Assembly: GCF_000427465.1 (NCBI RefSeq)
Contig: NZ_KE386497.1
Location: 314,162 to 378,161 of the forward strand
Reading direction: 5' to 3'
Length of the DNA stretch: 64,000 bases
DNA from: Sinorhizobium arboris LMG 14919
Lineage (GTDB): Bacteria; Pseudomonadota; Alphaproteobacteria; Rhizobiales; Rhizobiaceae
The notes beneath the pieces were generated by a model. The model saw nothing but the letters and a program-made list of their open reading frames with translations. It made no database searches and had not been told where the DNA came from. This document shows, in pieces, positions 31,347-40,953 of the stretch. Each line of letters opens with the position of its first letter. The first letter of the stretch is position 1. A program made the translations under genes and the position numbers.

Positions 31347-31351
31347 TACTA

Positions 31352-31582
31352 ATGGCGAAACGGGTACAAACTCCATCTGATATCGGCGCCCTGGTCCGAA
31401 GTGCACGCAAGGAGCAAAACTTGCGGCAGGACGAACTTGCCGGCGTTGCTGGCGTCGGGCTCCGGTTCATTGTCGATCTCGAGGCGGGCAAGCCGACAGC
31501 TCAGATAGGAAAAGTCTTGCAGGTTCTGCAAACGCTCGGCTGTTCGATCGATATTCTGGCCCCTGGTGAACGCAGACAATGA
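31352..31582 (+). CDS. hipB: HipB-like antitoxin, Xre-family repressor
   Basis: 76 residues. Helix-turn-helix region IGALVRSARKEQNLRQDELAG followed by VGLRFIVDLEAGKPTAQIGKV, typical of HipB/Xre. It should bind and inhibit HipA and repress its own operon at the three palindromes upstream. The start was set at the ATG just after operator 3. It overlaps hipA by four bases (ATGA). Confidence 0.9.
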   Translation: MAKRVQTPSDIGALVRSARKEQNLRQDELAGVAGVGLRFIVDLEAGKPTAQIGKVLQVLQTLGCSIDILAPGERRQ

Positions 31583-32841
31583 CGGCAAGGGTTCTCAACG
31601 TCTGGTGGGATGGTCGAATTGTCGGGCAATTCACCCAGGATCGCCACGGCGATATCGGCTTCGCCTACGCTGAAGCCTGGATTGATGATGAAAGCACACT
31701 TCCGCTTTCAGCCTCCCTCCCGAAGCGCCCGGAGCGTTTTTCGCGTCGTGAATGCAGACCATTTTTTGGCGGCCTGCTGCCCGAAGAAAGCCAGCGCCTG
31801 GTTGCAGCGCAAGCATTGGGCGTCTCACCTGCAAATGATTTCGCGCTACTCGATCGCTTGGGCGGCGATGTTGCCGGCGCTCTTCAACTCTTGCCGCACG
31901 ATCAGGAACCCATAGAGACAGGACCGATTGCGGACCAGCAGCCGATGCCTCTGGACGACGCAGGAATCGTTCGCGTGCTAGACGCACTTCCTAGGCGGCC
32001 GCTACTGGCCGGCGAGGAAGGCTTGAGACTATCGTTGGCCGGCGCGCAATCGAAAGTGCCAGTTGTTCTGATTGACGGGCGGATCGCGCTTCCGCTTCCC
32101 GGCCAGGCGACCACGCACATACTTAAGCCGCCGATCGCGCGCTTCCCAGGGACGACCGAAAACGAAGCCTTCGTTATGAAGCTCGGCGCCACAATCGGGC
32201 TAGACGTCGCCCCCGTCAAACCGCGGTCTGCGGAAGGACGCTCGTTTCTTCTGGTCGAAAGATATGACCGTGTCCGCGATGCCAGCGGCGTCGTGCGCCG
32301 CATACACCAGGAAGATTTTTGCCAGGCGCTAGGCGTGCCTCCTGAAACGAAATACGCCAGCGAAGGCGGGCCGACATTCAAGGACTGTTTTGAGCTGTTG
32401 CGGCGAGTATCAGCGCGCCCCGCTACAGATGTGTTGAAGCTGTTGGACGCCGCAATCTTCAACCTGGTTGTCGGAAACGCCGACGCCCACGGCAAGAATT
32501 TCTCGATCCTCTACGACGATCATGGACCGAGATTGGCTCCGCTGTACGATCTGCTTTCTACGGTCGCCTATCCAGACCTTTCACCGAAGATGGCCATGAG
32601 GATCGGGAAACGTGCCACGCTTGCCGAGATGGACGCGGATGGATGGCAGGCTTTTGCAAAGGAAGCCGGAGTTGGTTTACCTTTGGTACGCCGCCGAATT
32701 ACAGACTTGGTCGACTCCACTGCTGAAGCAGTAGCGAGAGTATTGCAAGACCTCCCAAACCTCTGCATCGATTCCGCTGCGATAAATCACTTTGCGGACT
32801 TGATCGCCGGCCGCACCAAACTCGTCGGGTTGTCGATTTAG
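31579..32841 (+). CDS. hipA: HipA-like serine/threonine kinase toxin
   Basis: 420 residues of the HipA family. FFGGLLPEESQR near the N-terminus, LRLSLAGAQSKVPV (activation/ATP loop), VERYDR, HQEDFCQALG, the catalytic NADAHGKNFS (about residue 298) and the Mg-binding APLYDLLST are present. HipA toxins phosphorylate a tRNA synthetase or other targets and halt growth. Full length and all catalytic motifs intact, so probably active. Confidence 0.92.
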   Translation: MTARVLNVWWDGRIVGQFTQDRHGDIGFAYAEAWIDDESTLPLSASLPKRPERFSRRECRPFFGGLLPEESQRLVAAQALGVSPANDFALLDRLGGDVAGALQLLPHDQEPIETGPIADQQPMPLDDAGIVRVLDALPRRPLLAGEEGLRLSLAGAQSKVPVVLIDGRIALPLPGQATTHILKPPIARFPGTTENEAFVMKLGATIGLDVAPVKPRSAEGRSFLLVERYDRVRDASGVVRRIHQEDFCQALGVPPETKYASEGGPTFKDCFELLRRVSARPATDVLKLLDAAIFNLVVGNADAHGKNFSILYDDHGPRLAPLYDLLSTVAYPDLSPKMAMRIGKRATLAEMDADGWQAFAKEAGVGLPLVRRRITDLVDSTAEAVARVLQDLPNLCIDSAAINHFADLIAGRTKLVGLSI

Positions 32842-32844
32842 CAG

Positions 32845-33334
32845 AACTGCGGAGTGCAACCCTAAAAGGCGTTGTTTCACTACCAACCGAATTCCGCGAT
32901 CAGATTAGCTATACATCCAACACTTCGGCAGCGCATCCCCGCCCGACCTCTGCGTCGTCCGTACTGCCGGCCCAAGCATTTGATGAACCAGCCGCTGTCT
33001 TCCACGTTGGGATCGGGCACAAAAATAGGCCACGCCTTTCCGGAGGCCAGATCGGGATGCCGCGTCTCATCTTCGGTGCGCCGCTTTCGTCGCGGACGCG
33101 GTCGATTTCGCGAGGCACGCGCGCGGCGGAGTCGCGAGAACCGCCATCCTCCATCGTCGCTAAGGGCTTCCGCCGAAGTTCGGTCGCTGCAACGGGAGGC
33201 ACGACGAACGCACCGCGCCAGTGTTCGGATGGAATATGGTCCGTGAGGGCGTATCTCCTCGTTACAGCTCTCGTAGCGTGCGCTGACCGAGTCGAATCGC
33301 CGGCTCCGCACCGCGTCGCCCAGACTGTCGGGTT
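32845..33334. other. intergenic stretch, nothing recognised
   Basis: Frames of up to 168 codons exist on the minus strand but are Arg-rich, overlap one another and match no family I know. One segment (FVPDPNVEDSGWFIKCLGRQYG) looks protein-like and might be a gene fragment. Confidence 0.4.
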
Positions 33335-33350
33335 TGTCGTGTCTGCGACA
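33335..33350 (+). promoter_or_regulatory. NifA upstream activator site
   Basis: TGT-CGTGTCTGCG-ACA, very similar to the gibberellin operon site including its flank (GACTGTCGGGTTTGTCG here against TACTGTCGAGTTTGTCG there). It lies 81 bp upstream of a -24-like element. Confidence 0.65.
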
Positions 33351-33430
33351 CGCTGTTGTTGGCCGGGCCGACCGCCGCATTCTCATTGAAGCCGTTAAAT
33401 ATCATGCCAGGACGGCTCTTGCTGTGCAGT

Positions 33431-33446
33431 TGGCATGCTTCTTGAA
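33431..33446 (+). promoter_or_regulatory. sigma-54-like promoter (weak -12)
   Basis: TGGCAT-N5-TTGAA: good -24 half, but the -12 GC is GA. Position relative to the activator site is right, and a ribosome site with ATG follows 80 bp downstream. It may be a decayed promoter. Confidence 0.45.
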
Positions 33447-33524
33447 CCTCTCTCTTCGCGCGGCGTCAGAGCAGCTACCGACGAGCGCACTGCTGATCGT
33501 TTCAGCGCTAAACAGGAGCCAAAA

Positions 33525-33628
33525 ATGAAAACCAAGAGATAGCCTATGGGGTGACCGAACTGACTCCCGAAGACGCATCTAGAACTTCAGGAGGACTGCT
33601 GGGATCATGTCGCAGCGGATCGCCCTGA
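33525..33628 (+). pseudogene. possible remnant of a GG-leader (double-glycine) peptide gene
   Basis: An AGGAG site precedes ATG at 33525, which gives only MKTKR before a stop. A neighbouring frame starting inside that ATG reads NENQEIAYGVTELTPEDASR, then TSGG and a short tail LLGSCRSGSP before a stop. The ELTxE...SGG pattern is that of leader peptides cut by double-glycine peptidase transporters. No intact start codon serves this frame, so it appears broken by one or two bases. No transporter gene is nearby. Confidence 0.35.
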
Positions 33629-33689
33629 CGATCTTAGTCACCTGCGACTTCAATCCCGCCAACTAGTTGATGAGGGTGAAGGTGTGTGT

Positions 33690-33860
33690 GGTCGGGGTTC
33701 GCCGGATGAGGAAACAATCGGCGGAGCAACATCTGGAACTCCGGCGCGACGGTCGCGTCGACAGGTTGCAGACAAGTTCGCGCTATCTCGACATGCTGCG
33801 CAACCTCAACCGCATCAACACCCATATCGTCTCCGTCACACACACTCGACGAGAGGCGTT
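33690..33860 (+). pseudogene. Na/Pi-cotransporter family C-terminal (PhoU-like) fragment
   Basis: The frame reads RMRKQSAEQHLELRRDGRVD and then TSSRYLDMLRNLNRINTHIVSVTH, like the C-terminal helical PhoU-like tail of Na/Pi cotransporters. The membrane part is absent. About 60 codons remain just upstream of the NUDIX gene. Confidence 0.6.
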
Positions 33861-33884
33861 TGCTGATCGAAAGCAGGAGGCGTG

Positions 33885-34385
33885 ATGCCGACTGATAACA
33901 CGACCCGTTCCGCTCCGTCCGAGCTGATGAAGGTACCTGACCAGCGCTTGAAGGATAAGGTCATCGCCCAATACGGCGCGGTGTGCGTGAGGCCGAATCC
34001 GAAGGCAGAGAACGACATTCAAGTTCTGCTTATCACCAGCCGAGGCAGTCGCCGGTGGGTCATCCCCAAAGGTTGCCGTATGCCCAGGAAAAAGCCGCAT
34101 GAGGTTGCCCGACAAGAAGCGTGGGAAGAAGCCGGGGTTCGGGGGCAGGTGAAAAAGAAACCTGTCGGGCACTACACCTATGTCAAGAAACTGAGGGGAC
34201 CAGGAGCAGCGCCCGCCCTCGTCCAGGTTCACTTGCTAAATGTCTCAGAGCTCGAACAAGACTATCCGGAGATGGGGCAACGCGAGCTTCAGTGGTTCTC
34301 GCCAGAGGAGGCAGCCTGCGCAGTCGACGAACCCGAACTCAAGAGGCTTCTTCGAGGGATCCGGAAGCTTTACAAAAAGGCCTGA
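33885..34385 (+). CDS. NUDIX hydrolase
   Basis: 166 residues starting MPTDNTTRSAPSE behind AGGAGG. The NUDIX box reads HEVARQEAWEEAGV (about residue 70), close to the consensus but with Gln in place of the first Arg. LLITSRGSRRWVIPKG before it and WFSPEEAACAV after it resemble diphosphoinositol-polyphosphate or Ap4A hydrolases. It would cleave a nucleoside-diphosphate-linked substrate; which one is unknown. It stands alone, following a phosphate-transporter fragment. Confidence 0.85.
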   Translation: MPTDNTTRSAPSELMKVPDQRLKDKVIAQYGAVCVRPNPKAENDIQVLLITSRGSRRWVIPKGCRMPRKKPHEVARQEAWEEAGVRGQVKKKPVGHYTYVKKLRGPGAAPALVQVHLLNVSELEQDYPEMGQRELQWFSPEEAACAVDEPELKRLLRGIRKLYKKA

Positions 34386-35103
34386 AGGCCGCGCTTGCAT
34401 GATGTTCCTACCGCTAGAGAGACTAAACATCTCCAGATTTTGTTGACGATGTTCGTCGCACGCGCGGTCTCAGGACTATTGACGAAATTCAACAGCTGAC
34501 GACGCGAGGCAATGGTCTTCGACCGTCTTCGCAGCTGATGCCGCCAGTGTGCGACTTGGAACAGGAAACGTCATCCTCCTTGATCGGCGACAACAATATC
34601 GACAACCGCCGAGGCTCTAATCGCCGTTATTTAACGGCTTCAATGAGAATGCGGCGGCACAGTCCGCCGAACATCGCCGTGTTGCGGACCCGACAAATCC
34701 GACAGTCTGGCGCGTGGTCGCGGAGAGAGCTGTAACGAGGAGATAGGGTAATTAAGGGTACCGCTCCACGAAGTCTCTCGGCTCCTCCAACCATTTGGGA
34801 CACGGATGGGTCTCATCCAAACAACTGATTTTACCGATCTGCGAAAATGCCGCATAGCACATCCTCGCGGTGCGCCGCTGTGCCGTCGGAATGATCACCG
34901 TCACTGAAAGGAAATTCCATCACGCGGCTATATGCAACTCATGGCTTCTGCGAGGACACCGACCCGATGCCGACCCGAATTTTATCGCGCCGCGCTGGAG
35001 ATTCATAACAATGGGACTCGCCCTCCTGACGAAGACGACCACGTTGATGAGAGTCACTCCGACTTCAGGTTGGAGCATTTGAACGTTTTGCCGGAGCAAA
35101 CAA
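34386..35103. other. intergenic stretch, nothing recognised
   Basis: Only short frames with no ribosome sites. One (34932-35123) reads RTPTRCRPEFYRAALEIHNN and may be a scrap of a lost gene. No clear promoter motif was found for the gene at 35104. Confidence 0.4.
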
Positions 35104-35961
35104 ATGCACGTTCTCGATGTTAATCAGATGATCCAGCTCTTCGTGAACGCGTTTGAGCTGGTTGTGATCTTCGCTACCCTTTGCGCCGCGCTGGAGCTAA
35201 CCTTTCCGGCCTATCGATACAGTTTTGCCTCATACGTTCGCGGTGTGCGGAATTGGATTATTCGCCTCGGATTCGGAGCGTTTGTCTGGCACCTCTTCGC
35301 TGTGAGCTTGGGCTGGCTAGGGGTACAGCCGCTCGTAACGATCAATTTCGGTACGTTGCTTCACTCTGACAACGCAATCATCAATACTGGATTGGCTGTC
35401 CTTTCAGGCGTTCTAGTCGCGATTGTCGGCGACTTCTTTTACTACTGGATGCACCGCGCACAGCATGCTGTTCCGCTCCTCTGGCGCATGCACGCTACTC
35501 ACCACTCGATCCGCGAATTGACGGCATGGAATTGCCATCATCACATTTCCGAGCCACTCGTTTACGCAGCGTTGGTAGCACTACCACTCAGGCTGTTCCA
35601 CTTCGAATCTGGCGTAGTGCCCGTTGTTGCCATGACACTGATCACCTTTCAGGCCCATCTTTCGCACTCCAGCACCCGCATCAATCTTGGGCCGCTTCGA
35701 TACATCATTGGCGACAATAAGTTCCACCGCATCCACCACTCGTTGGAAGCGCACCACCGGCGCCGGAACTATGGGTTTTTTACAACCATCTGGGACACCG
35801 TTTTTCGAACGGCATACTGGCCAAGTAAGAATGAGTGGCCGGAAGTTGGCCTCCGAGACCAGCCCGAGCCGCTCACCGCGCGCGATTACGTTATGTTCCC
35901 ATTTGATCGACGTCGCTGGCAGAGACCTAAAGTTGGAAGTGGTGTAGAGGCTGGCGATTGA
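35104..35961 (+). CDS. sterol desaturase/fatty acid hydroxylase family protein
   Basis: 285 residues. Several hydrophobic spans (residues 10-35, 55-75, 95-115, 160-190). The di-iron histidine motifs of the family are present: HRAQH (about 120), HATHHS (about 133), HLSHSS (about 183) and HRIHHSLEAHH (about 207). Such membrane enzymes hydroxylate or desaturate lipids, carotenoids or sterols. The substrate is unknown and there is no operon partner. Confidence 0.88.
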   Translation: MHVLDVNQMIQLFVNAFELVVIFATLCAALELTFPAYRYSFASYVRGVRNWIIRLGFGAFVWHLFAVSLGWLGVQPLVTINFGTLLHSDNAIINTGLAVLSGVLVAIVGDFFYYWMHRAQHAVPLLWRMHATHHSIRELTAWNCHHHISEPLVYAALVALPLRLFHFESGVVPVVAMTLITFQAHLSHSSTRINLGPLRYIIGDNKFHRIHHSLEAHHRRRNYGFFTTIWDTVFRTAYWPSKNEWPEVGLRDQPEPLTARDYVMFPFDRRRWQRPKVGSGVEAGD

Positions 35962-36382
35962 ACGAGTGGAGGTTTACGCTTCGTCGAGGTCGGAAGACCA
36001 TCAAGACAAGCATCCGTATGGAACAGCTCCCTCATACGCCGGGCAAGCCTCTCACTTAAAATAGCGGATAGGCAGGACTGTGGTGGTGCAACACAAGCAG
36101 AAAAGTTTCCGTCGGCGGCACACTACATGCTCGCTTTGGAGCGGACTCTCTAACGCTGGCACAGCCGACACCGTCAAGTTGATGGTGCAGCGTGCGCCGA
36201 AACTCTCACGCCTCGGCCGGTTCGTCCACGCGTGCCCGACTGCATGTGGAGGTTATGGTCAGGACCGACGCTAGCCGCCATGAAGCGCGGGATTGCAGGG
36301 CACGGCACTTCAAACGGGCAATCCGCATAGTTCAGGATGACCCTTCGGTACTGGACCGGGCCCAAGAGGTTCTCAGGCGGAC

Positions 36383-36811
36383 TCACGCAGGCTCTTGGCG
36401 GCCGCCGACGCCGCGCCCCGTCGACTGCGGGCGAACTGTTTGAAGCAAACCCATCGCTTCCAACCGATAGACATTCGGACAGTAATTCTCCCAGCTAACA
36501 GCTTTGCCGGCTGCGTAGAGAAGATCACGTTCGCACCTCACCTTGTCTTGACAATAGTCACAAACGTGGGCCAGCACGCGAAAGTCGGCTGGCATCAAGG
36601 CTTTGACTCGGGTGGGATTGAGCTGGAGCGCCTCCATCCGCATCAGCAAAAGATGGGGTTCTCCCGGCTCACTCCCGGCCGGCCGTGGATCATCTCTTAG
36701 CCCGGTGGCTTGCGGTGCCGCCTTCGCCGGATCGCCGGGCGAAACAGCAGGTTTCAGTGCTCGATCAAGAGCTGCTGCGAATGCGGACCTCCAATTTTGG
36801 GGGCGTGTCAT
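36383..36811 (-). CDS. DUF6455-like small Cys-containing protein
   Basis: 142 residues. The C-terminal half has LMRMEALQLNPTRVKALMP, then VCDYCQDKVRCERDL and SWENYCPNVYRLEAM, the Cys and WxxYCPN pattern of a family frequent in rhizobia. The N-terminal half is Ala/Pro-rich. The start is the ATG behind AAGGAGG. Function unknown; the four cysteines could bind a metal. Confidence 0.7.
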   Translation of the reverse strand: MTRPQNWRSAFAAALDRALKPAVSPGDPAKAAPQATGLRDDPRPAGSEPGEPHLLLMRMEALQLNPTRVKALMPADFRVLAHVCDYCQDKVRCERDLLYAAGKAVSWENYCPNVYRLEAMGLLQTVRPQSTGRGVGGRQEPA

Positions 36812-37079
36812 GGCGTTCCTCCTTTGCGCCAACTCTTCGAATCTCAGCTACACTCTCTGAACGCGCATTGATCTGGCGCAATTCCCGCCACCTTTTCGTC
36901 GATGCGACAAAGCAAACAGCGTCGTTGATGGTTAAGAATGCCGAAGTGACCGTGAGGCCGGTCACGTTTCAACATAGGTAGTTCGATCCGTACCGCTGCG
37001 TCGTTCGGCTGAAGTTGCAACTTAGTCTCTTCGTGCCGTGCAACGGGCGATCAGTCGTTCACTGTAGAATTCTCGATCC

Positions 37080-37095
37080 TGTCGGATACTGGACA
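37080..37095 (+). promoter_or_regulatory. possible NifA upstream activator site
   Basis: TGT-CGGATACTGG-ACA, 45 bp before a -24-like element. The spacing is shorter than for the other pairs in this window. Confidence 0.4.
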
Positions 37096-37140
37096 AAGCG
37101 CCATCGAATTGATCGCGTTGTTATTAAACAGTTTTCCCAT

Positions 37141-37157
37141 TTGGCACGCAATGTGCC
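37141..37157 (+). promoter_or_regulatory. possible sigma-54 promoter upstream of the aquaporin gene
   Basis: TTGGCACG-N4-GTGCC: perfect -24 half, -12 keeps TGC but differs at both ends. It lies 272 bp upstream of the aquaporin ATG. Confidence 0.4.
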
Positions 37158-37428
37158 TGGAAATCCTCAGAACTCGATTGCAGCACGGTGCCGGCGGTCT
37201 CGAAGTGATAGTGACAGATTTCGTCGGCAAACAGCGACTTTGGTTGTTACGCCGACCCAGGGAGTTCAAGAAAATGCACGATGCGGGAATTATCGGTGCT
37301 GCGCGCGTCATTTCCACGACGCTGGGAAACAGTGTCGGTGACGCCGAAAGCTCGGCCGAGCAGCGGAGTATCGAATGCTCCGGGATTACAACACAGACCA
37401 TCACGCAAATTCAGGTAACGGAGCGAAC

Positions 37429-38157
37429 ATGAACAAGTATATTTGCGAATTCGTCGGAACCTTCGCACTCGTTTTCTTCGGCTGCGGCACGATGCTCTTC
37501 ATGCGTTCGGAGGTGGGGCTGGTGGGCATCGCTCTCGCTTTCGGCTTGTCGGTTGTGGCGATGGCCTATACGGTCGGCCCAATCTCCGGCGCGCATCTCA
37601 ACCCAGCCGTCAGCCTCGGTTTCCTCGTGTCACGGCGACTTGGACCGGGTGACTTCGTCGTCTACGTCGCTGCCCAGTGCGTCGGAGCGATCGCGGCGGC
37701 AGGCGTGCTTTACCTCATAGCAACGGATAAAGTCGGTGGCTTCGATATCGCCGTAAACGGTTTCGCTCAGAACGGCTGGGCAGCCTACGGGGTGTCCTCT
37801 GCGTTCCTGTTCGAGTTCGTTGCCACGTTCCTGTTCGTGACCGTAGTGCTCAGCAGCACGGCAGAGGGCGGCGCTGGCGCGCTTGCCGGGTTGGCGATCG
37901 GCCTTACCCTGGTCGCGATCCATCTTGCCGGCATCACGGTTTCCGGTTCTTCCGTGAACCCGGCCCGCTCTCTCGGTCCGGCGCTCTTCGCAGGAGAAGC
38001 CGCAGTCGATCAACTCTGGCTCTATATCCTCGCTCCCATGCTTGGCGGCGCTGCGGCGGGTCTCCTTCAGTTGAGTGGAGCCCTCGCCCCTGGACTGTCA
38101 CGCCGCCCACGCAAGCTCAATTGCACTGCCCACCATGTCGCTGTCCCAACCAAGTAA
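37429..38157 (+). CDS. aqpZ: aquaporin, AqpZ/GlpF superfamily (MIP channel)
   Basis: 242 residues with six hydrophobic helices and both NPA boxes: SGAHLNPAVSLGF (about residue 60) and SGSSVNPARSLGPA (about residue 182). The Arg after the second NPA and the small residues around it favour a water channel over a glycerol facilitator. The start follows GGAGCGAAC. A possible NifA/sigma-54-type promoter lies upstream. Water balance in nodule bacteria would be a sensible role, but that is inference. Confidence 0.92.
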   Translation: MNKYICEFVGTFALVFFGCGTMLFMRSEVGLVGIALAFGLSVVAMAYTVGPISGAHLNPAVSLGFLVSRRLGPGDFVVYVAAQCVGAIAAAGVLYLIATDKVGGFDIAVNGFAQNGWAAYGVSSAFLFEFVATFLFVTVVLSSTAEGGAGALAGLAIGLTLVAIHLAGITVSGSSVNPARSLGPALFAGEAAVDQLWLYILAPMLGGAAAGLLQLSGALAPGLSRRPRKLNCTAHHVAVPTK

Positions 38158-39299
38158 GGCTTGTCCACAAACTTTTGTCGTTAAACCGGTTATTGATGTT
38201 TTCCGGGTGAAACGGCACTCCATTTCCCCCGATCTAGAAACGGTTGATCTGGCCTTCCGCCTGGCCGTTGCTGCACGGCAGTTCGACGGCACATCGCGGA
38301 CGGCATCAAGATCGCGGAACAGAACACGTGCGAACGTTCGATTTGCGACCAAACCCGGCATCGTTAATCCAACCGTCCGGCTTGCCCGGTTCGCGAGTGC
38401 GAAAAACTGGACGTAGGTTTCCAGCCTGCCCTGCATCGTCCGGTCCCACGTCTAATGTCAACCATTTGGCAACTGGCCGACGCCAGGTGCGGCGAGCGAT
38501 CCTCGGAACAGAAGAGTTCTTCCTTGTACAAGGCGTGAACGGTATCGGACACCGTCTGCCGGGACTGTCGATGAGCGTGTCGTGCCGGCGCTCGTGTGTT
38601 TCGTCAGCCTCGCCGGTGTCTTTTTCTACCGAGCCGGCTACCGGTACGCCGGATGACCTTTGCGCATATCGCGCAATCATCGCGGCGCCTGATCGCTGCG
38701 GGGCCGCTGCAGTCCTGCTCAACCTGTTATCCACGTGGCCACGAACGAAGCCCATCCTTCGCAGTCAGCTTCTCGGCCGGCGCATCATCTCTCGGATGTG
38801 CGTCCTGTCCGCTACAGCACATAGCGGACAGGACCTCCCCTGCCCCGTTCTATCATGGCGCTCATAGGAGAACGACTCATCGACGAAGAAGCCGGGCGCC
38901 GAATCCGGACCTGGACGCCGCCGGCATGTCTAAGGATGAGCGGCAAGCGATCCGGCGCCTCCTTTTCTTGGCACGCCAGACGCGAGCGTGCGGGCCGCCA
39001 CCGCACCCCTTGAGCCTCTAAAGTAAATGCCTATCTCGCCGGCGAGGGCTGCGCAGACGAGATCCTGCAGCATACCTCATACCGATGAAGTCAGGGGATG
39101 CGAGGCGACCACGACGGAAAGCCGGAGCCGCTGTCGAGGCCCGAACCGTTTCGCCATCGCAAACGAGAACAGAGGACCGCAAAAGCTGTCGATAATCAGC
39201 ATCTTTCTCTCATCCCGCCTTCCTTCCGACCGAAATACCTGCTCTTTACATGGATCAATTACAATTAGTGACATGCTTCGGAGAAGATCATTGACGGAA
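38158..39299. other. intergenic stretch, nothing firmly recognised
   Basis: Over 1.1 kb. Minus-strand frames at 38098-38755 contain protein-like pieces in different frames (for example LETYVQFFALANRASRTVG and SDTVHALYKEELFCSEDR), which suggests a decayed gene of unknown type. No operon or promoter was identified. Confidence 0.4.
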
Positions 39300-39749
39300 A
39301 TGCGCCCAGATATAACGGAACGGAGACTTGAGCTCACCAGCCGCATCGTGTCCGCCTATTTGAGCCGCAATGTCATTTCCGCCGCCGAGCTCCCCGATCT
39401 TATTCAGCAAACCTACGACTCGCTGGATGGGGGTTATCGACCATCCAAAACCGAGCCCTCCGCCGAAGAGCAACGCCCCGCAGTCCCGATCAAGAAATCC
39501 GTGACAGACGATTTCATCATCTGCCTGGAGGATGGCAAGAAATTCAAATCTCTCAGGCGACACCTGATGGCAAAGTTCGGTCTGACGCCGGAGCAGTATC
39601 GCCAAAAGTGGAAGCTTCCAGCCGACTACCCGATGACAGCTCCGAACTATACTCGACAGCGCTCGGAACTCGCACGCGCGACGGGGCTGGGAAGGAAACC
39701 CGCATCGATGCCCGCTGTTCGCAAGAAGAAGGGCCTGAAGTTCGGCTGA
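39300..39749 (+). CDS. MucR/Ros-family transcriptional regulator
   Basis: 149 residues from the ATG at 39300; an ATG nine codons upstream is also possible. LELTSRIVSAYLSRNVISAAELP then DDFIICLEDGKKFKSLRRHLM and LTPEQYRQKWKLPADYPM match MucR. Ros/MucR proteins use a Cys2His2-like zinc finger; here only one of the two cysteines is kept (CLED), as in several rhizobial MucR paralogs. MucR proteins control exopolysaccharide, motility and symbiosis genes. No partner genes are adjacent. Confidence 0.9.
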   Translation: MRPDITERRLELTSRIVSAYLSRNVISAAELPDLIQQTYDSLDGGYRPSKTEPSAEEQRPAVPIKKSVTDDFIICLEDGKKFKSLRRHLMAKFGLTPEQYRQKWKLPADYPMTAPNYTRQRSELARATGLGRKPASMPAVRKKKGLKFG

Positions 39750-39786
39750 TGAAGGTGCCCGAGCTTGGCGGATCGCAAAAGAGAGC

Positions 39787-40002
39787 ATGCCGGCGAAGAA
39801 AGGACAGCTAATGATCGAATGGCGAGATCTGACTGAAGAAGATGCTATCGACGCAGCGATGGCTGAGCACGGCAAAGACGCCACCACCTCGGTCGCCTAC
39901 CGCGCTCTCGAAGCGTACCGCGGCGTGGACACGCCAGAGTACCGCTTCTGGTTTGGACTTTTCCTGAAGCTGGCGAAGCGCAAGCACTTGGGTTGGGCTT
40001 GA
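39787..40002 (+). CDS. small hypothetical protein
   Basis: 71 residues, or 63 from the ATG at 39811. IEWRDLTEEDAIDAAMAEHG and YRALEAYRGVDTPEYRFW look protein-like, acidic and helical. An AAGGACAG lies upstream of the second ATG. No family recognised. It follows mucR by 37 bp, so it may share its transcript. Confidence 0.5.
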   Translation: MPAKKGQLMIEWRDLTEEDAIDAAMAEHGKDATTSVAYRALEAYRGVDTPEYRFWFGLFLKLAKRKHLGWA

Positions 40003-40953
40003 CATTCGACTGCCCAGTTGTTGGGCGAGTGCTCGGCGAGCCACGGGCCGATTGCCCGAATGCTCGCACTCACACACTATGTAGATAAGTCGCTCTTTGA
40101 CCGCGCGATAGACACTATCCGCGACTCGCGCGAACAAGCGGGCGCTGTAGAGGCTCATCGTGCACGAGACGCTCTGATCCGATCTCCGGATACCTTCGGA
40201 ATGCGCTCGCGACCTTTCGGCCGAAGAGGTCAGGGACTCCCTGGTGGGCGCGGCCGATGTCATCAGGACACTGAAAATCCTCTTGGAACGTCCCGGCATC
40301 ATCGGACGGGTGGCCATCTGTGAGAGCTGGAATAGATGGGCCGACCGCCATTCCACACGGCGGAGACAGTGACCTACTCAGCCAGTGCGCCAACAGGATT
40401 GCACAAACGTCCCGTCATTCGCCCGACAGCATTCACCCACCAGCACTGGGCCGGCGCGACCGCGGATAGCGCCAAAACAAGCGCGTCGGATAGCACCATA
40501 AGGCGTGGGGTGCGCGCCTGGGCGCGAGAGGATCATTTTCCAACGTGTTTCAATCGAGATCTCCATTTCGAAATTAACGATGCTTCCATCTGGATGTTGC
40601 ACCATCTTCACGACTTCTAACATTTGGTGTGCAAGTGCGTGTGAATAGGGTAACAGTCGTAAGGGAGGAGCCGCCGTCATGTCGGGGAAAACGACTGCAG
40701 ACGGACACGACGTAAACAACAGACGGTCTCTGCCGCTGTGGTCGAAGCGGCCCGAAGGCGAACTGCGCTCGACCCGCGAATTCCTGGACACGGTCATCGA
40801 AAGCCTACCGGTACCTTGTCGGACGGCTCAATCCGATCGAGATGTATGGGCTCGCACATCGATCTCGACGCCGATGTAAGGATCGCCGACATGAAGCCGC
40901 CAAAGCTTGATGGCTGGAGGCCCTAACCTGCAGATGAACTTGGTGTGATCGCG
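40003..40953. other. gene-poor stretch with signalling-gene scraps
   Basis: At 40680-40810 a frame reads RSTREFLDTVIESLPVP, a typical lead-in to a PAS domain, then breaks. At about 40200-40370 another frame reads LSAEEVRDSLVGAADVIRTL and continues ERPGIIGRVAICES. Both look like fragments of lost regulatory genes; neither is complete. Confidence 0.4.

Noticed and set aside
32880..33386. 168-codon minus-strand frame
   Set aside because: Arg-rich, no ribosome site, overlaps other open frames and the NifA-type site; no family recognised.
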